From NCBI GenBank assembly GCA_903927755.1, contig CAIYOD010000058.1:1-39471 (forward strand): a stretch of 39,471 nucleotides of DNA, given 5' to 3'. The stretch is from an uncultured Thermoleophilia bacterium (GTDB lineage Bacteria > Actinomycetota > Thermoleophilia > UBA2241). The first letter of the stretch is position 1. Every line of letters begins with the position of its first letter. Position numbers and translations under genes: made by a program. Below, one piece after another: positions 22,900 to 29,910 of this stretch. The notes beneath the pieces were generated by a model, which saw only the letters and a program-made list of their open reading frames with translations, searched no databases and was not told the origin of the DNA.

Positions 22900-23337
22900 A
22901 TGACCGGGACCAGCGAGCGCACCGCGCAGCGGAAGAAAGGCATTCCGTGGGTGGAGTGCTTCGCGAAGCTCAAGAACGCCGAACTGATGGCCTTCGCGGG
23001 TCTGCCCCTCAACGGGGCTCAGTTCAGGATCGTGCTCTACATCATCGCGCAGACGCGCGGCACCGGGCGACTCACAGGAGACAGGGCAACGATGTACAGC
23101 TATGACGACTACCAAGAGGCCCTCGCCGGCTATGACCGCGAATGGGCACCGCTCTTCCACGGCAACATCGCGGACGGCACCGGGCTCACCCGGCAGACCG
23201 TCTGCACGGAACTCAAGCACCTGGAGGAAGCCGGAATCGTCGTGCGTGAGGGCACGGCGAGCAAGACCACTCCGGCACGCTATCGCGTCAACTTCGAAAC
23301 GGCCGCATGGCGGATCGACGGCGGGCCGTCATGCTGA
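22900..23337 (+). CDS. Winged-helix replication-initiation-like protein
   Basis: 145 residues. The N-terminus, WVECFAKLKNAELMAFAGLPLNGAQFRIVLYIIAQTRG, resembles phage replication protein O and related winged-helix initiators; the second half has a clear wHTH, LTRQTVCTELKHLEEAGIVVREG (about 107-130). Three direct repeats of period 33 bp begin 8 bp after its stop codon, the layout of an iteron-containing origin next to its initiator. In related genes such repeats are often inside the coding region, and here an ATG at 23331 overlapping the stop opens a frame that translates them, so a frameshifted C-terminus is possible. Helicase and primase would have to come from the host or a helper. Confidence 0.6.
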   Translation: MTGTSERTAQRKKGIPWVECFAKLKNAELMAFAGLPLNGAQFRIVLYIIAQTRGTGRLTGDRATMYSYDDYQEALAGYDREWAPLFHGNIADGTGLTRQTVCTELKHLEEAGIVVREGTASKTTPARYRVNFETAAWRIDGGPSC

Positions 23338-23344
23338 ATCATTG

Positions 23345-23430
23345 TGTAACCAACAGGCGGCACAATGTCCGACATTCTGTCACCAACAGCCGACACAATC
23401 CGGCCGATTGTGTCACCAACAGCCGACACA
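23345..23430 (+). repeat. Three direct repeats (iterons), 33-bp period
   Basis: Units start at 23345, 23378 and 23411. The second and third share TGTCACCAACAGCCGACACA; the first is TGTAACCAACAGGCGGCACA (4 differences). Each has a short TGTC..GACA inverted symmetry. Equal spacing of three helical turns puts them on one DNA face. They follow the initiator-like gene directly. Confidence 0.75.
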
Positions 23431-23621
23431 CTCTAAGACACTTAAGACCTCCTACGGAGAAAGAGCAGGAATACCACCGATCTTCGACCGGTGGAGTGTA
23501 CTCAGAGAAGTCTAGAAGCATCGACCTTCGACCTCTGGCGACACTGATGGGCAGTGGTCAGGGACCAAGCTGCCCTCTTGACCGTGAGGGTCGCCCACGA
23601 AGCGCGGCCGGGCCGACCTTC

Positions 23622-23644
23622 GGAGTACGGCACGGAGTACGGTC
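23622..23644 (-). repeat. Middle (inverted) copy of the GACCGTACTCCG motif
   Basis: On the minus strand GACCGTACTCCG (23644-23633) followed by TGC and CGTACTCC; units start 12 bp apart. It lies 68 bp before the small-terminase-like gene and away from the att sites, so the motif may be bound by something besides the integrase. Confidence 0.6.
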
Positions 23645-23711
23645 GTGCCTAGCCTCCACTGACTCAGGCTCGGAACGTGCGACCCGCCAGTTCGTAGGAG
23701 GGTGGTGACCG

Positions 23712-24203
23712 ATGCCTAGAGTCTGCACGGTCTGTGTCCATCCCGAGCGCGAAGCCATAGACGCGGCGCTCGTTTCCGGCACGGCATACACCGAGATCGC
23801 ACGGACCCACGAAGTCGGGCGAGAGGCGGTCCGTCGCCACGCCAACCGGCACCTGTCGGCCGCCCTCGCGGCCTTGCGAGCGCCGACGCAGGCCGGTAGT
23901 CGCGCGCCCCTCTCCGACCGCATAGAGACCCTGATAGCGCGCTGTGAAGTGATGTTCACCGCCGCTGCCTCCGAGGGTCGGACCGCCCAAGCCCTCGCCG
24001 TGGTCAAGGAACTACGCGCCTGCCTTGAGCTGGCGGGCCGGGCGAGCGGCGAACTGCGCGACCAACCCGCCGTCGTGGTCAACCTCCAGACCTCGCCCGA
24101 GTGGCTACAGGTGCGCGCTGTGATCCTCACCGCCCTCATGGCCTACCCGGAGGCCCGCGCCGCCGTCTCCGGCCGCCTGCTCGAACTGGAGTCGGGCCAG
24201 TGA
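23712..24203 (+). CDS. Putative small terminase / HTH protein with N-terminal CxxC
   Basis: 163 residues with AGGAGG upstream. The start MPRVCTVCVHPEREAIDAAL, followed by an HTH (YTEIARTHEVGREAVRRHANRHL), is a pattern I know from proteins encoded directly upstream of phage large terminases in Gram-positive and actinobacterial genomes. The C-terminal half is helical (ELRACLELAGRASGEL) and may oligomerise. It would recognise the packaging site and recruit TerL. Overlaps the next gene (GTGA). A general regulator is the alternative. Confidence 0.6.
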   Translation: MPRVCTVCVHPEREAIDAALVSGTAYTEIARTHEVGREAVRRHANRHLSAALAALRAPTQAGSRAPLSDRIETLIARCEVMFTAAASEGRTAQALAVVKELRACLELAGRASGELRDQPAVVVNLQTSPEWLQVRAVILTALMAYPEARAAVSGRLLELESGQ

Positions 24204-24370
24204 CCCGCCGACGCGGCAACCTCAAGCCCTGTGCGTGGTGCGGCCGGGTGGCCAGCGCGGCGGGCGAGCCCCGCCCTTGCGTCAACTATGACTTCGATGA
24301 CAGCCGCTACCACGCCCGCTGCCTCGTGGCCAAGCTGGACGGCAAGCCGAAGCCGGAGCGCCGCCCATGA
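24200..24370 (+). CDS. Tiny zinc-ribbon protein, 56 aa
   Basis: GTG 24200 overlaps the preceding stop and the gene overlaps terL by 4 bp (ATGA). CAWCGRV and YHARCLV give a Cys-x2-Cys...His-x2-Cys knuckle, with another Cys in PCVNYD between. Basic termini suggest nucleic-acid binding. It sits between the two terminase genes, so a packaging accessory role is possible; HNH-type function is unlikely as the catalytic HN is missing. Confidence 0.6.
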   Translation: MTRRRGNLKPCAWCGRVASAAGEPRPCVNYDFDDSRYHARCLVAKLDGKPKPERRP

Positions 24371-25119
24371 GCCGCCTTGCCGTCGACATGCGGCGCGCTC
24401 TCGACCCGGCCGCCCTCGCCGAAGACGTGGGAATGCTCCCGGACCCGTGGCAAGCCGAGGTGATGCGAACGGCCGCCCTCCGCGTCCTGCTCAACTGCTG
24501 CCGCCAGTCCGGCAAGTCCACCACCTGCGCCCTGAAGGCCGTTCACGTGGCCGTGTACGAGCCCGAGAGCGTCATCCTGCTCCTGTCGCCCTCGCAGCGG
24601 CAGTCACAGGAGCTATTCCGCAAGGTGCTTGCCGTGTACAAGAGTCTGGGCCGCCCGGTGCCCTCCGAGGGCGAGAATGCGCTGTCCCTGACCCTTGAGA
24701 ACGGCTCTCGCGTCGTCTCCCTGCCGGGCACCGAAAGCACCGTGCGCGCCTACTCCGCTGTGCGCCTGCTCATCGTGGACGAAGCCGCGCGCGTCCCTGA
24801 CGACGTGATCGCCGCCGTGCGGCCGATGCTGGCCGTCTCGGGTGGCCAGCTCATCGCCCTCTCGACTCCCTTCGGGCGGCGCGGATGGTGGTACGAGGCA
24901 TGGGAGCACGGCGGCAAGTCCTGGCAACGGGTCCGCATCCCGGCCACGGACTGCCCGCGCATCTCTCCTGACTTCCTTGACGAGGAACGGGCGGCGCTTG
25001 GCCCGTGGTTCTTCGATCAGGAGTACGGGTGCGAGTTCGGCGACACAGAGGCAGCGGCGTTCGCAAGCGAGGACATCGCCGCCATGTTCAGAGAGGACGT
25101 GAAGACGTGGACCGTGTAG
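24367..25119 (+). CDS. Large terminase, ATPase part
   Basis: 250 residues. Early DPWQAEVM (adenine-binding Q motif), Walker A CRQSGKS (45-51), Walker B LLIVDE (134-139) and coupling motif STP (166-168) mark a TerL motor ATPase. The sequence continues through the linker FFDQEYGCEFGDTEAAAFASEDIAAMF and stops at a TAG, exactly where a full TerL would enter its nuclease domain. The nuclease domain follows in the -1 frame. All catalytic motifs of the motor are intact, so it probably translocates DNA using ATP. Confidence 0.88.
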   Translation: MSRLAVDMRRALDPAALAEDVGMLPDPWQAEVMRTAALRVLLNCCRQSGKSTTCALKAVHVAVYEPESVILLLSPSQRQSQELFRKVLAVYKSLGRPVPSEGENALSLTLENGSRVVSLPGTESTVRAYSAVRLLIVDEAARVPDDVIAAVRPMLAVSGGQLIALSTPFGRRGWWYEAWEHGGKSWQRVRIPATDCPRISPDFLDEERAALGPWFFDQEYGCEFGDTEAAAFASEDIAAMFREDVKTWTV

Positions 25120-25811
25120 AGGCCGTAGTGACCATCGGCGTTGACGTGGGCCAGCGAGCCGACCCGAGCGCCGTGGTGGTCGCGGAGCAGGTGCCGAACC
25201 CGCACGGTGCCCGAGCGCGCTACGCCGTGCGTCACCTTGAACGCCTGCCATTGGGGACGCCGTACCGGGAGGTAGCCGACCGGCTGGCACTCCTCTACCG
25301 CAACACGACCGCCCTCCTAGGCGACCGCATGGCCCGTGAGGACTACCAGCGCGGCGGTTACATGCAGGCAGCGGACCCGGCCGAGCTGTGGCAGCTCCGC
25401 GCCCGCGAGGCGGTATGGGTGCTCATGGACGCCACCGGGTGCGGCCTGCCCGTGGTGGACTTCCTGCGCGAGCGTTCGGGCATCGCTACCGGCCACCTGA
25501 CGGCCGTGATGTTCACGGCGGGCGAGGGCGCGAACGTCCACCTTGGGGCGCAGTCAGGGACCGTCTCCAAGTCCTACATGGTGTCCCGCCTTCAGGCGCT
25601 CCTCGCCTCCGGCCGGATACTCCTGCCCGACACGCCCGAGGCCCACTCGCTCACGGACGAACTGGACGACTTCGAAGTGAGCGTGACCAGTCAGGCAAAC
25701 GTCCAGTGGGGCGCGAAGTCGGGTGCCCACGATGACCTCGTGAGCGCGCTCGGGCTCGCCTGCCTCCTGGACCAGAGCGCCCACCAGTGCGGAAGCCTCC
25801 GCTACATCTGA
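25107..25811 (+). CDS. Large terminase, nuclease part in a separate frame
   Basis: 234 residues from GTG 25107 (RBS-like GAGAGGA 10 nt before) or GTG 25128, overlapping the ATPase stop. RNase H-like nuclease motifs are all present: VTIGVDVGQRADPSAVV (D13), VLMDATGCGLPVVDFL (D108) and SGAHDDLVSALGLA (D209/D210). It cuts concatemers at start and end of packaging. Being split from the ATPase at the linker could reflect a natural two-polypeptide motor, a -1 ribosomal frameshift, or a mutation; no obvious slippery heptamer is seen. Confidence 0.85.
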   Translation: MDRVEAVVTIGVDVGQRADPSAVVVAEQVPNPHGARARYAVRHLERLPLGTPYREVADRLALLYRNTTALLGDRMAREDYQRGGYMQAADPAELWQLRAREAVWVLMDATGCGLPVVDFLRERSGIATGHLTAVMFTAGEGANVHLGAQSGTVSKSYMVSRLQALLASGRILLPDTPEAHSLTDELDDFEVSVTSQANVQWGAKSGAHDDLVSALGLACLLDQSAHQCGSLRYI

Positions 25812-25822
25812 AGGGAGATCGC

Positions 25823-26140
25823 GTGACCGACTACCCGACACTTGAGGAGGCCCGCGCTGCCGGTCTCTTCCACTGCAACTGCCGACACTCCATCTCGCTC
25901 TATCAGGAGGGCGTCACGCGGCCCATGGAGCACACGGAGGACCCGAGAGGCTACGAGCTGTCACAGAAGCTCCGCTACTACCGGCAGGCCAAGGTCAGGG
26001 AGCAACGTCGGCGGGCAGCGGCGTTCACGCCGGAGGCCGTGGAGGCGTCCAAGCGGCGCATGGCTGCAATCAACGAGAAGATGCGCCCGGTCAAGGCCGA
26101 GCTGGACGCGATGATGACCATTTCGAAGGAGGAAGCATGA
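25823..26140 (+). CDS. C-terminal remnant of a phage minor capsid (min_cap2/MuF-like) protein, 105 aa
   Basis: GTG 25823 with AAGGGAG upstream. The N-terminal part, AGLFHCNCRHSISLYQEG, matches the conserved GLFHPNCRHxxxxYxPG end of phage minor capsid protein 2/MuF-like families; the following region with RYYRQAKVREQRRRAAAFTPEAVEASKRRM is the usual basic helical tail. Full proteins are 300-500 residues and follow a portal gene; here both portal and the N-terminal body are gone, leaving only this tail fused to a new start. It is likely a deletion relic, though the tidy start and overlap with the next gene (ATGA) suggest it may still be translated. Confidence 0.65.
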   Translation: MTDYPTLEEARAAGLFHCNCRHSISLYQEGVTRPMEHTEDPRGYELSQKLRYYRQAKVREQRRRAAAFTPEAVEASKRRMAAINEKMRPVKAELDAMMTISKEEA

Positions 26141-26664
26141 GCGTGAAACCAGAGATCATCCGGGCGGCGCTTCAAAACCAGCCCATCCTGGACCGCATCC
26201 GGCGGGAAGCTCGCGAGGCGTGGGAAGCCGCCTTCACGGCGGCGCTCGTCTACCCATGGGCGCAGGTATACGCCGATGCGCTGGAGGGTGAGCCGCTCGC
26301 GGACGCCGAGGCCGAGGCCGCGCCGTATGTGGCCGACGTCGACAAGGCGCGGGCCGCGCTGGCCGAGGAACAAGAGAGCGTCGCGGGAACGCTGGCCGAC
26401 TTCTGGGAGCGCAAGCGCCAGCACCCGGACAACTCGGAGCACGAGCCGTCGAGCGAGACGCCGCGCATTCAGGAGCTTCGTCGGGCGCTGAGCGAGGCCG
26501 AAACGCGGGCGTTCCCGCACACGAACAAAGTGAGCATCATCGGCTATCAGGTGGACGCGCTGAGGAACGCGCCGCGCCCCGACTGCGTGGTGCTGGAGCG
26601 GCTCGGCGTAGGCGTCTACCAGCCGTGTCTGGGAGAAGAGGGCAGCCCCGATGATGCTGACTGA
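26137..26664 (+). CDS. Unknown element protein, 175 aa
   Basis: ATG overlaps the preceding stop. It is acidic and helical, with a long probable coiled coil (about residues 45-85, EAEAAPYVADVDKARAALAEE, and 105-125). No family recognised. Position after the minor capsid remnant would suit a scaffold- or head-associated protein, but that is inference only. Confidence 0.6.
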   Translation: MSVKPEIIRAALQNQPILDRIRREAREAWEAAFTAALVYPWAQVYADALEGEPLADAEAEAAPYVADVDKARAALAEEQESVAGTLADFWERKRQHPDNSEHEPSSETPRIQELRRALSEAETRAFPHTNKVSIIGYQVDALRNAPRPDCVVLERLGVGVYQPCLGEEGSPDDAD

Positions 26665-26872
26665 CGAACAGAGGGCGCAGGCCGACACGCTCGGACTGAC
26701 GTACACGGAAATGGCCGTGGCACTGAAGACGCGCATCCCGCCCGAGACCTACGCCGAGCGCAAACGGGAGCTACTCGCCGAGCGTGACGAGTGGGAAGCC
26801 AAGGTGGCGCAGGCGGACGGGTTCTTCAAGCTGGCAGAGCGGAACGCCCGGCACGAAGAGGGCGACGCGTAG
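26651..26872 (+). CDS. Unknown small element protein, 73 aa
   Basis: Starts at ATG 26651 or 26654, overlapping the previous gene by 14 bp. Charged, helical (PPETYAERKRELLAERDEWE), probably dimeric coiled coil. It is the last gene before a strong terminator hairpin, so it closes the phage-like operon. Confidence 0.55.
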   Translation: MMLTDEQRAQADTLGLTYTEMAVALKTRIPPETYAERKRELLAERDEWEAKVAQADGFFKLAERNARHEEGDA

Positions 26873-26880
26873 GCAACGGC

Positions 26881-26914
26881 GAGGGCCGGGAGTCTGTCCC
26901 CGCTCCCGGCCCTC
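26881..26914 (+). terminator. Terminator closing the phage-like operon
   Basis: Perfect 12-bp stem GAGGGCCGGGAG/CTCCCGGCCCTC with a 10-nt loop, 8 nt after the stop at 26872, followed by ACCCTTCC. Confidence 0.55.
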
Positions 26915-26954
26915 ACCCTTCCGTACAGTCCGGCCCGCGTGATAGCCTCGCGAC

Positions 26955-28586
26955 GTGCCAGATAACCACCTCTACTACGGCGACAACCTTGACGTTCTGC
27001 GCCGCTACATCGCGGCCGAGTCCGTAGACCTCGTGTATCTGGACCCACCGTTCAACTCCAACGCGACGTACAACGTCCTCTTTGCCGAGCACTCTGGAGA
27101 GAAGGCAGCGAGTCAGATCAAAGCCTTTGGGGACACGTGGTCGTGGGACGAAGAGGCGGCCCGGACCTACTTTGAGACGATCCAAGCCGGTGGCGAGGTA
27201 GCCAACGCGCTCAAGGCGTTCTTCACGCTTCTAGGCGAGTCCAACATGATGGCGTACCTCGCCATGATGGCCCCGCGCCTCGTGGAGCTTCGGCGCGTTC
27301 TCAAACCCACCGGCAGCATCTATCTGCACTGTGATCCGACCGCGAGTCACTATCTCAAGCTGCTCATGGACGCGGTGTTCGGGCCGAGGTTCTTCCGTAA
27401 CGAAGTCATCTGGAAGCGCACGAGTTCACACGGCAACGTGTCCGTTGCCTATGGGGACGTGACGGACTCCATCCTGTTCTACACGAGGGCCGACCAGCCG
27501 ACGTGGAACCAACTGTACGTGCCCTACTCTGAGAAGCACGTGACGACCAAGTTCACGGGCGTGGACCCTGACGGCCGCCACTTCACGACAACGGACATGA
27601 GGAACCCCGGCTACAGGCCGAACCTCATCTATGAGTACAAGGGCTACAAGCCGCACCCGAACGGGTGGGTATGCACCAAAGAGAAGATGGAAGAGTACGA
27701 CAGGCAGGGACTCCTCTACTTCCCGAAGAGTCCAGACGGGCGCATTCGTTTTAAGCGGTACCTGGACGAGTCAAAGGGTCAACGGCTCCAGAACCTTTGG
27801 GATGACATCCCGCCGATCAACGCTCGCGCCGCCGAACGTCTTGGCTACCCAACGCAGAAGCCCGAGGCGTTGCTTGAGCGCATCATCACGGCGTCCAGCA
27901 ACGAAGGGGACGTGGTACTTGACCCGTTCTGCGGCTGTGGCACGGCGATAGCCGTAGCGCAGCGCCTCAAGCGCCGGTGGGTAGGCATCGACATCACGCA
28001 CCTTGCCGTCAACCTCATGAAGCACCGGCTACAGTCCGCGTTCGGCGAGAGCGTCAAGGCCGAGTACGACGTGATAGGCGAGCCGACCGACGTGGAGGGT
28101 GCCCGCCAGCTCGCCAAGGATGACCCGTACCAGTTCCAGTGGTGGGCGCTCGGCCTCGTGGGCGCTCGCCCGGTCGAACAGAAGAAGGGCGCGGACAAGG
28201 GCATAGACGGCCGTATCTACTTCCACGAGGGCACCCCGACCGACCTCAAACAGGTCATCCTGTCAGTGAAGGCCGGGGCGAACCTACACCGCAGCATGGT
28301 CCACGAGCTACGCGGCGTCGTGGAGCGCGAGGGCGCGCAGATAGGCGTTCTCATCACCATGGAGCCGCCCACCAAGCCGATGCGTGAAGAGGCGGCCTCT
28401 GCGGGCTTCTACCAGTCACCGTGGGGCACTCACGCCCGCCTACAGCTCTTCACCGTGGCGGCCCTGCTGGACGGAATGCGTATCGACGCGCCGCCCATGG
28501 GGCAGGCCGGGCAGACGTTCAAGAAAGCGCCGAAGGCCAGTGCGGATGGTCACGCCCAAATGGCCTTGGACGCAGACCCGGAGTGA
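26955..28586 (+). CDS. Fused DNA methyltransferase and restriction-nuclease-like protein
   Basis: 543 residues from GTG 26955. Residues 1-370 are a beta-class amino-methyltransferase: motif IV VYLDPPF (D30-F33) precedes motif I DPFCGCGTA (F325-T330), with the target-recognition region between. DPPF favours N6-adenine. Residues about 388-500 form a PD-(D/E)xK-like nuclease domain: FQWWALGLVGARP, GADKGIDG (D418) and ILSVKAG (K439). This MTase-nuclease layout is a recurring bacterial family. No separate REase or specificity subunit is near, so both activities may be in one chain. A TAGCCT -10-like box ends 6 nt before the GTG, suggesting a leaderless, separately expressed cargo gene. It could protect the element or attack competitors. 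Confidence 0.85.
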   Translation: MPDNHLYYGDNLDVLRRYIAAESVDLVYLDPPFNSNATYNVLFAEHSGEKAASQIKAFGDTWSWDEEAARTYFETIQAGGEVANALKAFFTLLGESNMMAYLAMMAPRLVELRRVLKPTGSIYLHCDPTASHYLKLLMDAVFGPRFFRNEVIWKRTSSHGNVSVAYGDVTDSILFYTRADQPTWNQLYVPYSEKHVTTKFTGVDPDGRHFTTTDMRNPGYRPNLIYEYKGYKPHPNGWVCTKEKMEEYDRQGLLYFPKSPDGRIRFKRYLDESKGQRLQNLWDDIPPINARAAERLGYPTQKPEALLERIITASSNEGDVVLDPFCGCGTAIAVAQRLKRRWVGIDITHLAVNLMKHRLQSAFGESVKAEYDVIGEPTDVEGARQLAKDDPYQFQWWALGLVGARPVEQKKGADKGIDGRIYFHEGTPTDLKQVILSVKAGANLHRSMVHELRGVVEREGAQIGVLITMEPPTKPMREEAASAGFYQSPWGTHARLQLFTVAALLDGMRIDAPPMGQAGQTFKKAPKASADGHAQMALDADPE

Positions 28587-28598
28587 TGGAGGCGACCG

Positions 28599-29210
28599 GT
28601 GCCGTCAACTGCTGAGGCACTGACCATCGCCGTTCTCTTCTTTGTCCCCGGCTTCCTGGCCGAATGGGTGCTGGACAGGTTCTCAGTGCGCTCGGGGAAG
28701 TCGGACTTCCAACGGGTTCTATCTGCGCTGACCATAAGCGGTCTGGTGTGGATCGTCCCCGGACCCTTCGTCTACGCGTACTGGCGCGGCCACGAGTCCT
28801 CTTGGAATACGTACATTGTCTGCGCCCTCATCATCGTCGTGGTTCCGACTGTGCTGGCCTACATTGTCGCGAAGTGGGGCGCGCCGTTCCGTCTCCGGCT
28901 CCAGCGCTTCCTCGGCCTTCCGGTCCTTGACTCCAAGCCGACTGCATGGGACTTCGTCTTCTCTCAGCCCAAGGGACAGTGGGTCATAGTCCACACCACG
29001 GACGGGGAGACGTTCGGCGGCAAACTAGACCTCCACTCGTGCGCAGGCAGTCACGGCGCACGCGATCTGTACTTGGAAGAGCGATGGTGGCTGGACGACG
29101 ACTCACACGCCTTCACTGAGAGAGACGCGAAGTCCGGAGGCTTGTACTTCGCGGCCGACAGCATCGAGTACATAGAGTTCCGGGTTTCGGACGATGAGGA
29201 GGAAGCGTGA
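28599..29210 (+). CDS. DUF6338-like membrane protein
   Basis: 203 residues, 12 bp after the methyltransferase. Three hydrophobic segments are seen near residues 8-24, 45-61 and 70-92, followed by a cytoplasmic-like C-terminal domain with PTAWDFVFS, WVIVHTTDGETFGG, RDLYLEERWWLDDD and DSIEYIEFR. I associate this pattern with DUF6338 proteins. Function is unknown. It forms a translationally coupled pair with the next small gene (GTGA). Lying beside attR in the cargo zone, it is a candidate defence or superinfection-exclusion gene, which is inference. Confidence 0.7.
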   Translation: MPSTAEALTIAVLFFVPGFLAEWVLDRFSVRSGKSDFQRVLSALTISGLVWIVPGPFVYAYWRGHESSWNTYIVCALIIVVVPTVLAYIVAKWGAPFRLRLQRFLGLPVLDSKPTAWDFVFSQPKGQWVIVHTTDGETFGGKLDLHSCAGSHGARDLYLEERWWLDDDSHAFTERDAKSGGLYFAADSIEYIEFRVSDDEEEA

Positions 29211-29377
29211 GTGACAAGCCAGCACCGAAGACGGGCGGGAAGCCACCGGCCGACAAGCCGGGGAAGAGCGGCGGCTTCGTCGGAGACCTCAGCGAGAAGC
29301 GGGGATACACACCGACGCAGCCCGCCGACCCGAAGCCGCCTGGCGGCTCAAACCCGCCAAGGAAGTCCGACAAGTAG
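29207..29377 (+). CDS. Pro/Lys/Gly-rich small partner protein, 56 aa
   Basis: GTG 29207 overlaps the stop of the DUF6338-like gene. The product is disordered-looking: MSDKPAPKTGGKPPADK..., with a central KRGYTPTQPADPK. I recall similar short proteins with a GYxPT motif beside DUF6338 genes, so this is probably a conserved two-gene unit rather than a chance frame. No catalytic role is likely. Confidence 0.6.
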   Translation: MSDKPAPKTGGKPPADKPGKSGGFVGDLSEKRGYTPTQPADPKPPGGSNPPRKSDK

Positions 29378-29383
29378 GCTCAG

Positions 29384-29406
29384 GACCGTACTCCGAACCG
29401 TACTCG
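29384..29406 (+). repeat. Right copy of the GACCGTACTCCG motif
   Basis: GACCGTACTCCG (29384-29395) followed by AAC and CGTACTCGG; units start 12 bp apart. It lies 145 bp inside attR. Confidence 0.6.
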
Positions 29407-29514
29407 GCGATAGCGGAGGATGACTCCTGAGACCATGGGACTGAGGCAATCGGAAGTGGGATACGAGGCCCTCCGCTCAGGCTCGCACTAGGCAGACTGA
29501 GGCCCCGAAAACGA

Positions 29515-29552
29515 GACTCGCCCCAGACCTTTGGGATAGTCTGGGGCGAGTC
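29515..29552. terminator. Terminator hairpin abutting attR
   Basis: Perfect 14-bp stem GACTCGCCCCAGAC/GTCTGGGGCGAGTC with a 10-nt loop. Its last two bases are the first two of the attR core. It would insulate cargo genes from the chromosome. Confidence 0.6.
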
Positions 29553-29592
29553 CGCGTGTCGTAGGTTCGAGTCCTACCGCCGCTACCACTCT
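29551..29592 (+). repeat. attR core
   Basis: 42 bp identical to 20104-20145, a duplicate of the tRNA 3' end without a tRNA 5' half. Confidence 0.9.
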
Positions 29593-29633
29593 CTCCAGCC
29601 TTGCCGGGAGCCGGCCGCATCCTCGGAGAGAGC

Positions 29634-29825
29634 TCAGCCTGTCAGGACCTCGACCTTGTCCCATTCGGACTCCGGCACATCGATGTTGCGGTCCGGCTCG
29701 CTGGCCGGCACCCGCAGCTTGATCCTGAGCGCCGGCGGTCGGTCCTTGCCCGCGTGGATGCTCCGCACGTGTCCCTCGCGCCCCTCGTACCGCACTTTCT
29801 TGCCGATCAGGTCGAGCGGGTTCAC
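29634..29825 (-). CDS. Small basic-acidic protein of unknown function, 63 aa
   Basis: I chose GTG 29825 because GGGAGGAG lies right before it; ATG starts up to 29867 lack a ribosome site. The sequence IGKKVRYEGREGHVRSIHAG looks like a small beta-barrel (SH3/KOW-like) start, followed by ALRIKLRVP and a final WDKVEVLTG strand. No family name can be given. It is the first chromosomal gene beyond the element. Confidence 0.65.
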   Translation of the reverse strand: MNPLDLIGKKVRYEGREGHVRSIHAGKDRPPALRIKLRVPASEPDRNIDVPESEWDKVEVLTG

Positions 29826-29910
29826 TGCTCCTCCCGGCTCGGGCTCCAGTGCTTTCAGCATACCCATGGGCGAGTCGACCGGTGAGCCGTTGCCTCCGTG
29901 ATTCCCGGGT

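Larger units (their letters stand above)
23338..23711 (+). other. 374-bp stretch holding the iterons and the middle 12-bp motif
   Basis: A frame from ATG 23331 to 23708 is open but its C-terminal part looks non-coding. The stretch contains the three iterons and an inverted copy of the GACCGTACTCCG motif at 23622-23644. Most likely it is the origin/regulatory zone of the element. Confidence 0.45.
20104..29592. mobile_element. Integrated phage-like/satellite element in a tRNA gene
   Basis: A 42-bp sequence covering the tRNA anticodon-stem/T-arm/acceptor end (20104-20145) is repeated exactly at 29551-29592. Immediately inside the left copy is a tyrosine integrase. Length from core to core is 9447 bp. 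Leftward genes: integrase and an HTH protein. Rightward genes: HTH regulator, excisionase-like protein, replication-like protein with iterons, small-terminase-like protein, zinc-ribbon protein, split large terminase, minor capsid fragment, two unknowns, methyltransferase-nuclease fusion, DUF6338-like protein and a small partner. Portal, major capsid, tail and lysis genes are absent. This is either a phage satellite with its own packaging motor or a heavily reduced prophage. Confidence 0.9.

Noticed and set aside
23345-23430. CRISPR array
   Set aside because: Only three 20-bp repeats with 13-bp spacers, spacers too short, and no cas genes nearby; iterons fit better.
23331-23708. Frame starting at ATG 23331 over the iterons
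   Set aside because: Start/stop overlap with the replication-like gene is suggestive, but the C-terminal two thirds look non-coding and it covers the inverted 12-bp motif. Noted in the iteron finding rather than called.
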